Assembly (NCBI GenBank): GCA_021324615.1
Contig: JAJPIT010000044.1
Location: forward strand, 1-50,820
Origin: Terriglobia bacterium
Lineage (GTDB): Bacteria; Acidobacteriota; Terriglobia; Bryobacterales; Bryobacteraceae
Direction of reading: 5' to 3'
DNA length: 50,820 bases
In this document: positions 18,643 through 27,762 of the stretch, piece after piece
Layout: each line of letters starts with the position of its first letter
How positions within the stretch are numbered: position 1 is the stretch's first letter
Notes under the pieces: model-generated
Databases searched by the model: none
Seen by the model: only the letters and a program-made list of their open reading frames with translations
What the model was told of the DNA's origin: nothing
Translations under genes and position numbers: made by a program

Positions 18643-19878
18643 TCATTGTTCCGATGCCGCGGTGGACTGAAGGGTGCGCGCCGGCGCACGCGAGGAACGC
18701 GCCAGATCCTTTACCGTGTTGGCGACGTAGAGAACCTGCTCCTCGGTCATCGCCGGATAAAGAGGCAGCGACACCAGACGCGGGTACAGCTCCAGCGCGC
18801 GGCGGCATGGCTGCTCGCCGAGCGACATCTTTCCGAAATACGGATGCCTCGGAATCGGGATGAAATGAACGCTGGCGCCAATGCCGCGCCGCCGCAGATC
18901 CTCGATGAACTCGTAGCGGTCGATGCGCAGCCGGTCCAGATTCAGCCGGAGCATGTACAGATGCCAGGCGTGGCGCGAGCCGGGGCGATCCGGCGGGATC
19001 TCCACCTCGGCGACCTCCCCCAGCACGCGATTGTAGATTTCCGCGTAACGCCGCCGCGCCGCGATGAACGATTCCAGCTTCCTCAACTGATGAATGCCGA
19101 TGGCGGATTGCAGATCCGAAAGGTTGTATTTAAAGCCCCGCGCCACCACCTCGTAGTACCAGCTCCCGTGCTCGGTGTAGCGGTTCCAGGCATCGCGGCT
19201 CATTCCATGCAGCGTCAGCATGCGCATGGTGTGGGCCAGCTCCTTGCTGCCGGTGGTGATCATGCCGCCTTCGCCGGTGGTCAGATTCTTGGTCGCGTAG
19301 AAGCTGAACACCACCGCGTCGCTGGCCCGCTCGTTCTCCTGGCGCGGAGAAGCGCCGATCGGAACGCCTTCGTAGTGCGCGCCCGCGGCGTGCGCCGCGT
19401 CCTCAATGACGAATAATCCATGCTGGCGCGCCAGCTCCCAGATCGGGCCCATCTGGCAAGGCAGGCCGGCCAGATGTACCGGAAGGATCGCGCGCGTGCG
19501 CGGAGTGATCGCCCTGGCGACCTGCTCCGGATCGACATTGCCATCCGGTCCGACGTCGGCGAGAATCGGCTTGGCCCCGACATGCAGAATCGTGTGCACC
19601 GTCGAACAAAACGTCAGCGGTGTCGTGATCACCTCATCGCCTTCGCCGATGCCCAGCGCCGCCAGCGCGACATGCAGCCCCGCGGTGGCCGAATTTACAG
19701 CGACCGCGCAGCGCGCGTTCACGTACCGCGCGAAGTCCTCTTCAAATTGCGCTGTGCGCGGTCCCGTGGTCAGCCAGCCGGAGCGGAGGGTTGCCTCCAC
19801 TTCTCGAATTTCTTCCTCTCCGATCGACGGCCGGTGAAAGGCAATGAAAGCGGGATCCGCGGAAATTCGGTTACCCAT
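18643..19878 (-). CDS. DegT/DnrJ/EryC1 PLP-dependent sugar aminotransferase
   Basis: A 411-residue enzyme of the DegT family. The PLP lysine is K197 in SFYATKNLTTGEGG; the cofactor-binding aspartate lies in VIEDAAHAAGA (~157-167). The family aminates 4-keto (or 3-keto) NDP-sugars with glutamate. Paired with the CapD-like dehydratase it would make a UDP-4-amino-4,6-dideoxy sugar, as in bacillosamine or pseudaminic acid routes; the exact sugar cannot be told. The start overlaps the end of the polymerase/ligase gene by 8 bases. Confidence 0.92.
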   Translation of the reverse strand: MGNRISADPAFIAFHRPSIGEEEIREVEATLRSGWLTTGPRTAQFEEDFARYVNARCAVAVNSATAGLHVALAALGIGEGDEVITTPLTFCSTVHTILHVGAKPILADVGPDGNVDPEQVARAITPRTRAILPVHLAGLPCQMGPIWELARQHGLFVIEDAAHAAGAHYEGVPIGASPRQENERASDAVVFSFYATKNLTTGEGGMITTGSKELAHTMRMLTLHGMSRDAWNRYTEHGSWYYEVVARGFKYNLSDLQSAIGIHQLRKLESFIAARRRYAEIYNRVLGEVAEVEIPPDRPGSRHAWHLYMLRLNLDRLRIDRYEFIEDLRRRGIGASVHFIPIPRHPYFGKMSLGEQPCRRALELYPRLVSLPLYPAMTEEQVLYVANTVKDLARSSRAPARTLQSTAASEQ

Positions 19879-21166
19879 AGATGGCGCTCCTTAGTGAGGA
19901 TGCAAAACGTGCCGGAAAAACCAGGCGGGGCCGGCGCTCGCGCCGGGCGGCGGAATAACTGGCGGCGATTAAGGCGAACGTCATCCACCAGTGCCGCTGA
20001 TAAAACGCTTCGATGCCCAGCGACATGCTGGTCATCAGGAGCAGGCCCAGAATCAACCCGAAAACGACCGGTTTTTCGCTCCGCGGCGCCAGACGATAAG
20101 CGGCGCGGGCGCGCAGCGCGAACGACAGCAGGAATCCTCCAAAGACGGTGAACCCGATCAGGCCGAACTCCGTCAAAAACCAGATCGGGGAGTTGTGGAT
20201 GATGGTCTGCTGCTGCTGGTAGAACGAGCCTAGGCCGATTCCAAAAAACGGGTGATGCACGAAATCCGCCAGGCCGGAGGAAACCAGATCGAAGCGCGAT
20301 CTCCCCGCGCCGGTGTCCACCTCGGGGCGGAACGCCAGGTGTTCAAAGAGCGATAACGACTGCCGCCCCATGACGACCATCGTCACGGCCGCGCCGCACA
20401 ACAGCAGGAACAGCGCGCGCATCGCCGTCGCGAATCGGGTGAAGAACAGAAACACGAACACGATCGCCAGACTGATCCAGGAGGTCCGCGAGAAGGAGAC
20501 CAAAACTCCGGCGGCCAGCGTCAGCCGCGCGAAAATCAGAAACGTTTTCCGGAACAGCGGCTGTCCCGAGGAACAGGCGCCTTCGCACATCACCAGCGTG
20601 CTGGCCACCAGACCGCCGTAGGCGTTGGCGTCGCCCATCAATCCGGCCAGGCGCAGGCCGTTGTCGGCCACGAACGGAGAATCGATGCCGAAGCGCGTCG
20701 ACGCAACCCAGGCAAGCACTCCCACGATGTTCTGCGCGACCACGCTCACAATGAACGCCCGCATCACCATGCGGATGCTGTGCCAGTTCCGGGCCGCCGA
20801 GGTCAGAAACGCATAGGCGAGAAAAAGAATGAACAGCCCGATGTCCTTATTCAGGTAAACGTAGCGCGGGAGGCTGCCCTCGCGGACCGCCACCGAGAGC
20901 GTGCTCGCCGCAAACAGCGCCAGCAGCGCGTACTGCCACGGCGACCACAGTTCGCGGCGGTAGCGCAGGTTCGGAAACTCCAGCACCGCGATCAGCACCA
21001 GGATAATGTCCGAAGCGGAATAGGAGATCATCTCCGCCGAGCCCTGGTACTGATAGGGAAGAAGCGCGGCCCAGATCATCAACAGCCTGGTCATCCAGGT
21101 CAGGCGCGGCGTGCGTTCCGCCGCTTGCGCCGGCAGCCAGGGCATCGGCGCATTCATCGCGGTCAT
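19871..21166 (-). CDS. O-antigen ligase/Wzy-like polymerase, membrane protein
   Basis: A 431-residue protein with about ten hydrophobic segments and a long periplasmic loop. The loop contains GIGLGSFYQQQQTIIHNSPI, the Wzy_C-type signature. Proteins of this family either polymerise lipid-linked repeats (Wzy) or ligate them to an acceptor (WaaL); the two cannot be separated by sequence. With wzx, wzc and wza in the same operon, polymerase is the more likely role. The ATG at 21166 overlaps the flippase stop as ATGA, which decides against the longer frame up to 21232. Confidence 0.87.
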   Translation of the reverse strand: MTAMNAPMPWLPAQAAERTPRLTWMTRLLMIWAALLPYQYQGSAEMISYSASDIILVLIAVLEFPNLRYRRELWSPWQYALLALFAASTLSVAVREGSLPRYVYLNKDIGLFILFLAYAFLTSAARNWHSIRMVMRAFIVSVVAQNIVGVLAWVASTRFGIDSPFVADNGLRLAGLMGDANAYGGLVASTLVMCEGACSSGQPLFRKTFLIFARLTLAAGVLVSFSRTSWISLAIVFVFLFFTRFATAMRALFLLLCGAAVTMVVMGRQSLSLFEHLAFRPEVDTGAGRSRFDLVSSGLADFVHHPFFGIGLGSFYQQQQTIIHNSPIWFLTEFGLIGFTVFGGFLLSFALRARAAYRLAPRSEKPVVFGLILGLLLMTSMSLGIEAFYQRHWWMTFALIAASYSAARRERRPRLVFPARFASSLRSAIYG

Positions 21167-22512
21167 AGGCCCGAACCCCAGGAGTCCGTCAGCGCTGGCA
21201 GCACCGCCTCGCTTCCGCCCGGGCTCAGGCACACGCGGCCGACCAGCACCGCCGCGATGGCCATGTGCAGCGCCGAGGCGATCAGCGGCGCGGCCGCCGC
21301 GCCCGCCAGCCCGAAGCGCGGGACCAGAATCGCGCAGGCCATGGCGTTGGTGGCCACCACCGCGGCGAACATCGGCACCTGAACGCGGAATCTCTTCGAG
21401 CTATCCAGGCCTCCCATCAGCAGCGAGGCCACCGCGCTGCATCCGCTGGCCGCCGTCAGCCATACCAGCACTCCCGCGTACGGCGCATAGTCCGCTCCAT
21501 AAAGAACCAGCAGCACCTGCGGGCCGAGCCACACGATGCCGAGCGTCGCCAGCACGCCCAGTCCCGCCGCCATCCCGCCCATCTTCACCAGCAGGGACTG
21601 GAACGCGCCCATTTTGCCGTTCACGTAATAGCGCGCCAGCTTCGGCACCGCCGCGGCGCGCATCGCGTCGGCCACCGTGCTGATGGCGGTCATGGTGTAG
21701 GCCATGATCGAAAACACGCCGAGGTCGGTTTCCCCCATCGCCGATTGCACGAAGTAGCGCGGAACGTTCATGTTCAGCGACGCCAGCGTCATCACGATGC
21801 CCAACGGAAAGGCGATCCGCGCCAGCGTCCACTGCCGGGAAAACGTGTAGCGGGGGCGCAGCAGCTTCCAGCGGCCGATCCAGCCCAGGGCCGGCTCTCC
21901 GGCCGCCAGAAAGCGCTGCCCGCGCCGCGCATCGAACAGCAGCAGCGAGATGAACCAGGCCAGCGCCATCGCGCTCACGCCCCACAAAACGTCGCGCGTG
22001 AAGTACAGCGCGGCGCTCATCGCGGCCACGCTCAGCGCGCCGCGGATCATCATCGACGTGCCGGTCTGATCCAGGTGATCGTGCAACTGGAACAGGCCGT
22101 AGAAGACGTCGCTCATCGATTCGATGGATTTGGCCGCCGCCACCGCGATCACCACCAGCATGGTTTTGGGCTCGTGCGAGATCACCGCGGCGATGGCGGC
22201 GATGACGAAAAAGGCGAGCGTCGTCGTTACCGTGCGCAGCCCCAGATATTCGGAGAAGCGATAGGCGCGATGCACGTCGGTCGCCTGCACGACCTTCAAT
22301 TGCAGATTCGCCAGCATGATGACCGGCGTCGAAATCGCCAGCCCCAGCGAAAACTGCCCCACCATCAGCGGGGTGGTCCGCTTGGCCAGTACGATAATGA
22401 TCGCCCACTGGCAAAGCGCGTAGAAGATGTTTCCCGCCAGCGTCCACAGAAAGTTCCGCCGGAGGGACAACCCCGCGCCCGCCGCCAGCGGAGTTTCCAC
22501 CGAAGCCGTCAT
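21163..22512 (-). CDS. Wzx-like polysaccharide flippase
   Basis: A 449-residue polytopic membrane protein beginning MTASVETPLAAGAGLSLRRN, with about 12-14 hydrophobic segments in the MOP (Polysacc_synt) pattern. It would move undecaprenyl-linked repeats across the inner membrane. The frame remains open for another 300 codons upstream, but that part is the shadow of the kinase gene. The ATG at 22512 overlaps the wzc stop as ATGA, so the start is well placed. Coupled at both ends to its neighbours. Confidence 0.9.
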   Translation of the reverse strand: MTASVETPLAAGAGLSLRRNFLWTLAGNIFYALCQWAIIIVLAKRTTPLMVGQFSLGLAISTPVIMLANLQLKVVQATDVHRAYRFSEYLGLRTVTTTLAFFVIAAIAAVISHEPKTMLVVIAVAAAKSIESMSDVFYGLFQLHDHLDQTGTSMMIRGALSVAAMSAALYFTRDVLWGVSAMALAWFISLLLFDARRGQRFLAAGEPALGWIGRWKLLRPRYTFSRQWTLARIAFPLGIVMTLASLNMNVPRYFVQSAMGETDLGVFSIMAYTMTAISTVADAMRAAAVPKLARYYVNGKMGAFQSLLVKMGGMAAGLGVLATLGIVWLGPQVLLVLYGADYAPYAGVLVWLTAASGCSAVASLLMGGLDSSKRFRVQVPMFAAVVATNAMACAILVPRFGLAGAAAAPLIASALHMAIAAVLVGRVCLSPGGSEAVLPALTDSWGSGL

Positions 22513-24812
22513 GAGTTTCGCGGGACTCCGTGCGCCAGCACCACTTGCGTTTCCTGTGCCGCGTAGCCGTACCGGCCGCGGTAGGCGTAGTCTCCGTAGG
22601 CCCCCGCCGACTTCGGATTCCAGTCGTTCAGGATGGTCCCCAGAATCGGAATGCGATCCCGCATCAGTTGATCCACCACCGCCAGCGCCGTGCGCCGGTC
22701 GGTTTGATTGGCGCGGAACACCACAATGACACCGTCGCTGCTGCGGGCCATCACCCGCGCGTCGGCGAACTCCAGCGTCGGCGGCGCGTCGATGATGACA
22801 TGGTCGAACTCCTCCCGCAGCCGGTCCAGCAGGCGAACCACGCGCGGGGAATAAAGATAATTGAAGATGCCGTCCGGGCAGGGGCCGCTCGGCAGCAGAA
22901 ACAGATTCGGAATCGAGGTCCGCTGCACCAGTTGGTCCATCGGAAGGTCGAGCACTGACTCCCTTTCGCACAGCAGGTCGCTCAATCCCGAAGAGTTCGC
23001 CACGTCGAAGATGTCGTGCAGCCGCGGCCGCCGCAAATCTCCGTCGATCAGCAGAACGCGGTGCTTGATCTCGGCCAGAGCGATCGCCAGATTGCTCGAC
23101 ACCGTGGTTTTCCCCTCGCCCGGCCGCGGGCTGGTCACCACCAGCACGCGCGGGCTTTCGCCGTTGCGGGCCGGCAGCAGGATCGACGCCAGCACCGCAC
23201 GGAAAGACTCTGAAAATTCGGAATCCTTCTGTTCCCAGGCGATGCGCTCCACCCGCGCGTCCTTGCCCGCGGAGCGAAGCAGCCGCGCGCCGGCCGGGCC
23301 CAGCCGCGGCGCCGGCGGAATGGCGCCCAGCTCCGCCAGCAGCGGGCTGATCGCGACCATCTCGCCCGGCGAGCGGATGCTGCGGTTGCTCTGTTCCAGC
23401 AGCATCGCGCATCCGATCCCGCAGATCATTCCGGCGAACAAGCCGATGGCGATATTCAACGGCGGGTTCGGCTTATAGGGCGTCGCCGGCGGCTCCGCTT
23501 TCCCCACCACCCGCACGTTGGTGGGGCGGATCGCCGACGCCACGCGCGCCTCGCTCACCTTCTGCACCATCGAATCGTAGACCTGGCGCGTGGTGTCCAA
23601 CTGATGCTTCAGCGCGTTGTAGTGATCCAGCTTCACCGCCAGTTCGGCCACCGCCGCCGCCTGCGCATTGTAGGCCTTCGCCAGCAGCTCCTCGCGCTCC
23701 TTGGCCGCCGCATAATCGTTCTGCACCCGGCGATGGGTGGTCGCAGTCTGCCGCTTCAGCAGATTTTCCAGGTCGGTGATCTGCGCCTGAAGCTGTACGA
23801 CCTTGGGATTTTCCGGAGTGTAGATGGTCTTCAGCTCCGCCAGTTTCTGCCGCAGATCGCTCAGCTTCATTTCATACTGCGCCGTGGCCGGATTCTCGGC
23901 CACGCCATCGCTGTCCCCGCTGGCGGAGAGCTGATAGAGCGGCTCTTTGGCGATGCGGTCGGCTTGCGCCTGCGCGAGCGATGCTTGCAGCAGCCGCAGC
24001 TTTTGCGCCGCGATGTTTTCCTGGCCGTCGGTGATCAGCAGCCCCGCCTGCCGCTGATAGTTGGTCAGCGCGGCCTGATCCCGGTCAAGCTGCGCCTTCA
24101 CGTCGTTTAGCTGGGGATCCAGCCATTGTTTCACCTGCTCGGCCGCGCGCCAGCGCGACTCCACGTTCTGCGCCTGGAAAACCTCCACCAGGGTGTTGGG
24201 AAAGTCGGCGGCGAGCTGCGGATCGGTGGAGTCGAAAACGATCTCGATAATGCGGCCCTGCCGCGGCGGAATGATCTTCAGATTGCGCTTGGCTTCCTGC
24301 ACCGCGGCCGTCAGCGGCGCCGGCGAAGGCGCCGGCGGAAGCGCCAGAAGCCTGCGCATCCGGTCCATCAGCCCCGGATGCGGCAAAAAATCCGGCCGCT
24401 GGTCCAGGTTGAGCTTCTTCACCACCTGCTCGACCAGCCCGTCCTGTCCGAGAATTTGCGCCTGCGTCTGAACGTAGGCATCGTTGCCGAAGTTGGAAGA
24501 CGTGGCCGTCGGATCGATTTCTTTCAGGTTCAGAAAGTTTTCATTGACGTCCTGAACCTCGATCGAAGTTTGTCCCTGATACACCCGCGGGGAAAGGTAG
24601 GCGATCACGCCGCCGGCCAGAACTCCGGCCAGCAGAAACGCCCCCACCGTCCACTTCCGGCGCCAGAGTGTGTGCAGATAATCCGCCGGGGTGATTTCCG
24701 CCTCTTCCGGCGGATCGTTGGGCGCGATCAGGTAGGGAACCGGCCATCTTCCCGTCTTGCCCGGCAGGGCCTTCGGCGCGGCCTCCGGGATATATCCGTT
24801 TATGTTCCGCAT
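22509..24812 (-). CDS. wzc: Wzc-like polysaccharide co-polymerase and BY-kinase
   Basis: A 767-residue inner-membrane protein. A Wzz domain (~40-130) has TM1 at ~55-73, a long periplasmic coiled-coil region follows (~235-420), then TM2 at ~453-472. The cytoplasmic tyrosine-kinase domain has Walker A SPRPGEGKTT (K568), Walker A' VLLIDGDLRRPR (586-597) and Walker B VIIDAPP (672-678). The tail carries five tyrosines (739, 742, 744, 748, 750) for autophosphorylation. It sets chain length and couples polymerisation to export through Wza. The start at 24812 has GGAGGAAA about 14 bases upstream; the longer frame has no support. Confidence 0.93.
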   Translation of the reverse strand: MRNINGYIPEAAPKALPGKTGRWPVPYLIAPNDPPEEAEITPADYLHTLWRRKWTVGAFLLAGVLAGGVIAYLSPRVYQGQTSIEVQDVNENFLNLKEIDPTATSSNFGNDAYVQTQAQILGQDGLVEQVVKKLNLDQRPDFLPHPGLMDRMRRLLALPPAPSPAPLTAAVQEAKRNLKIIPPRQGRIIEIVFDSTDPQLAADFPNTLVEVFQAQNVESRWRAAEQVKQWLDPQLNDVKAQLDRDQAALTNYQRQAGLLITDGQENIAAQKLRLLQASLAQAQADRIAKEPLYQLSASGDSDGVAENPATAQYEMKLSDLRQKLAELKTIYTPENPKVVQLQAQITDLENLLKRQTATTHRRVQNDYAAAKEREELLAKAYNAQAAAVAELAVKLDHYNALKHQLDTTRQVYDSMVQKVSEARVASAIRPTNVRVVGKAEPPATPYKPNPPLNIAIGLFAGMICGIGCAMLLEQSNRSIRSPGEMVAISPLLAELGAIPPAPRLGPAGARLLRSAGKDARVERIAWEQKDSEFSESFRAVLASILLPARNGESPRVLVVTSPRPGEGKTTVSSNLAIALAEIKHRVLLIDGDLRRPRLHDIFDVANSSGLSDLLCERESVLDLPMDQLVQRTSIPNLFLLPSGPCPDGIFNYLYSPRVVRLLDRLREEFDHVIIDAPPTLEFADARVMARSSDGVIVVFRANQTDRRTALAVVDQLMRDRIPILGTILNDWNPKSAGAYGDYAYRGRYGYAAQETQVVLAHGVPRNS

Positions 24813-24837
24813 TTTCAAAAAAAACTTTCCTCCGAAT

Positions 24838-25779
24838 CTAGAACGTGCGCCACACGGCGACGCCGACCGCCGCCGAAAGCGCCGCTTCGGCGATCTTCGC
24901 GCCGGCCTTCCTGGGCGTGCTGTCCGGCACGAACAAAATGTCATCGGCGCGCAGCGTGATATCCTCCGCTTTGCCTTCCTGAATTTTTCTGAGGTTCACC
25001 GGGATTTCTTTCCGCTCCATCGATCCCGGCACCAGCCTCAGGATTTTGGCGTCCTGCGGTTTGGGCTGGGGTCCCAGGCCCTCGGCCATCGCCAGCGCTT
25101 CCAGCGCGGAGATGTTCTGGCGGTTGGTCAGCAGGATCGGTCCCGGCTTCTTCACGTCGCCGATCACCGAAACATGCTCGGCCGGAGGCACCGTGATCAC
25201 GTCGTGCGGCTGGATCAGAATGTTTTCCGCGGGATTCCTCGCCGCCAGAATATCGGGAATATTCACTTGCGCGACGTTGTATTTCCCGGTTGGATCCCGC
25301 GTGGCGTTCAGCAGCGGAATCGGCCCGCGCTCCACCTCCCGCGCGATCTTGATCGTGGTGCCCGCGTCCGGGCGCAAGCCGCCGGCGAGCGCAATCACCT
25401 CCATCAGCGTCTTGTTGCCTTGCAGTTGCCGCACGCCCGCCTGGTTCACCGCGCCCATCACCGTCACCGGCTGGCTGCCGTAGTCGGCGATGTCGATGGA
25501 CACCTGCGGATGAAGCACCAGCTTCTTCAGCCGCTCGAGGATCTCCGCGCGCAGTTCGTCCAGCGTCAGTCCGGCCGCCTTCACCTTGCCGATTTCCGGC
25601 AGATCCAGATAGCCCGCCGGATCGATGCGAAACGGTTTGTCGGTGATCTCGTCGACGCCCAGCGCCCAGATCTTCAACTGATCGTCCGGTCCCAGCACGT
25701 ATTCGTGCGGCGCCGGCGCGTTGTTGGCCTGTCCCAGCGCCAAAGCCGCGGCGAGAATCCCGATGATGGCGCGCTTCAT
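24838..25779 (-). CDS. Wza-like polysaccharide export protein
   Basis: A 313-residue periplasmic/outer-membrane export protein, probably the first gene of the operon. It has a signal-like N-terminus (MKRAIIGILAAALALGQ), a Poly_export domain (~26-100, YVLGPDDQLKIWALGVDEI), two SLBB-type domains (~105-190 and ~205-290) and a C-terminal amphipathic helix ending VAVWRTF that could span the outer membrane. There is no lipobox cysteine, unlike E. coli Wza. GGAGGAGGAA sits just before the ATG at 25779, which fixes the start; the frame extends a further 134 codons upstream without support. Confidence 0.9.
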   Translation of the reverse strand: MKRAIIGILAAALALGQANNAPAPHEYVLGPDDQLKIWALGVDEITDKPFRIDPAGYLDLPEIGKVKAAGLTLDELRAEILERLKKLVLHPQVSIDIADYGSQPVTVMGAVNQAGVRQLQGNKTLMEVIALAGGLRPDAGTTIKIAREVERGPIPLLNATRDPTGKYNVAQVNIPDILAARNPAENILIQPHDVITVPPAEHVSVIGDVKKPGPILLTNRQNISALEALAMAEGLGPQPKPQDAKILRLVPGSMERKEIPVNLRKIQEGKAEDITLRADDILFVPDSTPRKAGAKIAEAALSAAVGVAVWRTF

Positions 25780-26179
25780 TTCCTCCTCCATGTCCGGTTG
25801 ACCCGCGTTCCGTGTTCCCTCGCCGCCGCGCTCCGCCGGTTCCAGCCCGGCCCTGGACGCATTCTGGCGTTTTCTGGCGCCGCCCCGATGTGCGTCCGGA
25901 GTTTCACTTGCTTGCGCCGCCCGGCCGTCAAATCCATCCGTCATCCCGCGCGCGGCGAGACTACGGACCCGCTCACGCAAGGTTGCACGGCGTTTGCCAA
26001 TTCCCCGGCGCCGCGCCGGACTTATCGAATCGGAAGATTTACCGTGACGCCTCCGCGGCGCTGGTGGTAACTCGCGACCCAGGAGTGGTAGGGCCGTTCC
26101 TCGAATCGAGAGCACATTGCGCGCCTGGCCGGTTCGGCGGTATGGCAACGCCGTTGCTCCCCATCTTCGGCCGTGCTCC
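25780..26179. other. Gene-free interval between divergent operons
   Basis: This 400-base GC-rich stretch separates the start of the polysaccharide operon (minus) from the histidine-kinase gene (plus) and must contain promoters for both. No -10/-35 pair with good spacing was found on either strand. No tRNA, repeat or riboswitch is recognised. The minus frame is open throughout, but that reflects GC content. Confidence 0.5.
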
Positions 26180-27361
26180 ATGCCGGGGAACTCGGAAAAA
26201 AGGTTTCACACGACGATCAAGGATCCCGCCGCCGACGCTTTGGAAGCCCTCGCGCCCCATTCGCGCGAGCTGGTTGCCCGCTGGAACCGCGCCCTGCGCG
26301 GGCTCGGCTTGCGCGCCTCCGACTTTGCCGACGCCGCCCATCTGGACTTCGCCGCCGCCGCCGTCCGGCTTCGCAAGAGCACGTTTTCGTCGTTTCGCGC
26401 GGCGGCTCACCAGCGCGGAAGCCTGCTGGCCGGACGCGGGGTGCGCCTGGAATCGGTCATCGCCGCGCTCGACCGGCTTCTGGAGATCTGCCTGTCTTAC
26501 CTGACCCGCGCCGCGCCCAATCGGGCCACGCGGATTCTCGCGCTGACCCGGCTCCACGCCTCGCTGCTGTTGACCCTGGTGGCCGGCTACACCGGCACGC
26601 CGATGAGCCGCAAGGAAACCCTGGTGGAGGCCAGCGTTACGGAAGCCGAGCAGCGCTTCCACGGCGCTTCCGCCTATGTGACCCGCGTGTACGAGCGCGA
26701 GCGCCGGCGCCTGTCGCACGACCTGCACGACGAGATCGGCCACGATCTCATCCTGCTCAAGCTGTATCTGGAAATGATCAGCCTGTCGTTGAAGAAGGAA
26801 GGCGCCAGGGCCATCGAACCGCGCCTCAACGACGCCATCTCCATCGTCTCCCACGCCATCGATTCCGTTCGCCGCCTGGTCCTCGACCTGGGTCCCGCCG
26901 TGTTTGAGGAACTGGGATTCTTACCAGCGATCAAATCCTACGCCGACCAGTTTTCCTCCCGCACCAAAATTAACGTCACCGTGCAGGAAGGCTATTTGCC
27001 CGCAAACGTGCCCATGAGCCATCAGATCGCGCTGTACCGGTTGATGCAGGGCGCCTTGTCGAACGTGCTCAAGCACTCCCGCGCGCGCAACGTGAAGATC
27101 TCCATTGGAAGCCGGAACGACTCTGTGCTTATTATGGTGATAGAAGACGACGGCGTCGGTTTTGATCCGGGGGCGAGGCTGAGCCGCCGCTCCTTCGGGC
27201 TGACCGCGATGCGGGAGCGAGTCGAAGTTCTGGGAGGCCGGATTCACGTCCATTCGCGGCGTCGAACGGCCGCGAGCAAACAGCACGGAACCAGGATCGA
27301 GGTCGAGCTGCCCCTGCGCGGCACCCGCGCGGGCGATCTGAAAATCCGCCGTCAGGCATGA
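26180..27361 (+). CDS. NarL-type (HisKA_3) sensor histidine kinase, soluble
   Basis: A 393-residue kinase. The dimerisation/phospho-acceptor motif is RRRLSHDLHDEIGHDL, with H183 as the likely phosphorylated histidine. The ATPase domain has N295 (N-box), DDGVGFD at ~323-329 (G1) and FGLTAMRERVEVLGG (G2). The first ~165 residues are alpha-helical in character, with no clear membrane span and no recognised sensor domain, so it is probably cytosolic. It precedes a receiver gene by 17 bases. The ATG at 26180 was chosen over a TTG at 26117; neither has a Shine-Dalgarno sequence. Confidence 0.88.
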   Translation: MPGNSEKRFHTTIKDPAADALEALAPHSRELVARWNRALRGLGLRASDFADAAHLDFAAAAVRLRKSTFSSFRAAAHQRGSLLAGRGVRLESVIAALDRLLEICLSYLTRAAPNRATRILALTRLHASLLLTLVAGYTGTPMSRKETLVEASVTEAEQRFHGASAYVTRVYERERRRLSHDLHDEIGHDLILLKLYLEMISLSLKKEGARAIEPRLNDAISIVSHAIDSVRRLVLDLGPAVFEELGFLPAIKSYADQFSSRTKINVTVQEGYLPANVPMSHQIALYRLMQGALSNVLKHSRARNVKISIGSRNDSVLIMVIEDDGVGFDPGARLSRRSFGLTAMRERVEVLGGRIHVHSRRRTAASKQHGTRIEVELPLRGTRAGDLKIRRQA

Positions 27362-27378
27362 TGTCGAGGTGAGCGCGT

Positions 27379-27762
27379 ATGGCCAAAAAGGTCCGGATTT
27401 TGATCTGCGATGATCACGCGCTCTTTCGCGAAGGCGTGAAAACCATCCTCAGCTCCCAGTCCGATTTCGAAGTGGTCGGCGAGGCCGACGACGGCCGCCA
27501 GGGCGTCGAGCTCGCCGTGCGCCTCCATCCCGACGTCGTGCTGATGGACATCTCCATGCCGGTTTTGAAGGGTTTTGACGCCGCGCGGCGCATTAAGAAG
27601 GAACGTCCCGACGTCAAGGTCCTGATCCTCACCGTCTACGACGACGAAGATCTGGTCGCGCGCTGCCTGGACGCCGGCGCGTCCGGCTACATTTTGAAGG
27701 ATTCCCCACCCGCGCAGTTGACCTACGCCATCGAAGCCGTCAGCCGCGCCAGCAGTACATGA
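27379..27762 (+). CDS. Response regulator, receiver half (split NarL-type)
   Basis: A 127-residue CheY-like receiver. Acidic pocket D11/D12, phospho-acceptor D57 (VVLMDISMP), T85 and K107 are all present. It ends where the linker to the output domain should begin. The output HTH continues in the +2 frame from 27759. Together the pieces total about 216 residues, the usual NarL length. Inserting one G in the CGCGCCAG stretch (~27745-27752) would join them as AVSRGQQYMSPRVL. It is thus either one gene with a frameshift (real or a sequencing error) or two coupled genes sharing an ATGA. Confidence 0.85.
   Translation: MAKKVRILICDDHALFREGVKTILSSQSDFEVVGEADDGRQGVELAVRLHPDVVLMDISMPVLKGFDAARRIKKERPDVKVLILTVYDDEDLVARCLDAGASGYILKDSPPAQLTYAIEAVSRASST

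Noticed and set aside
22513-23412. 300-codon upstream extension of the flippase frame
   Set aside because: It lies within the Wzc coding region in another frame. The ATGA overlap at 22509-22512 gives a better start.
25780-26181. 134-codon upstream extension of the Wza-like frame
   Set aside because: A GGAGGAGGAA ribosome-binding site directly precedes the ATG at 25779, which begins a signal peptide.
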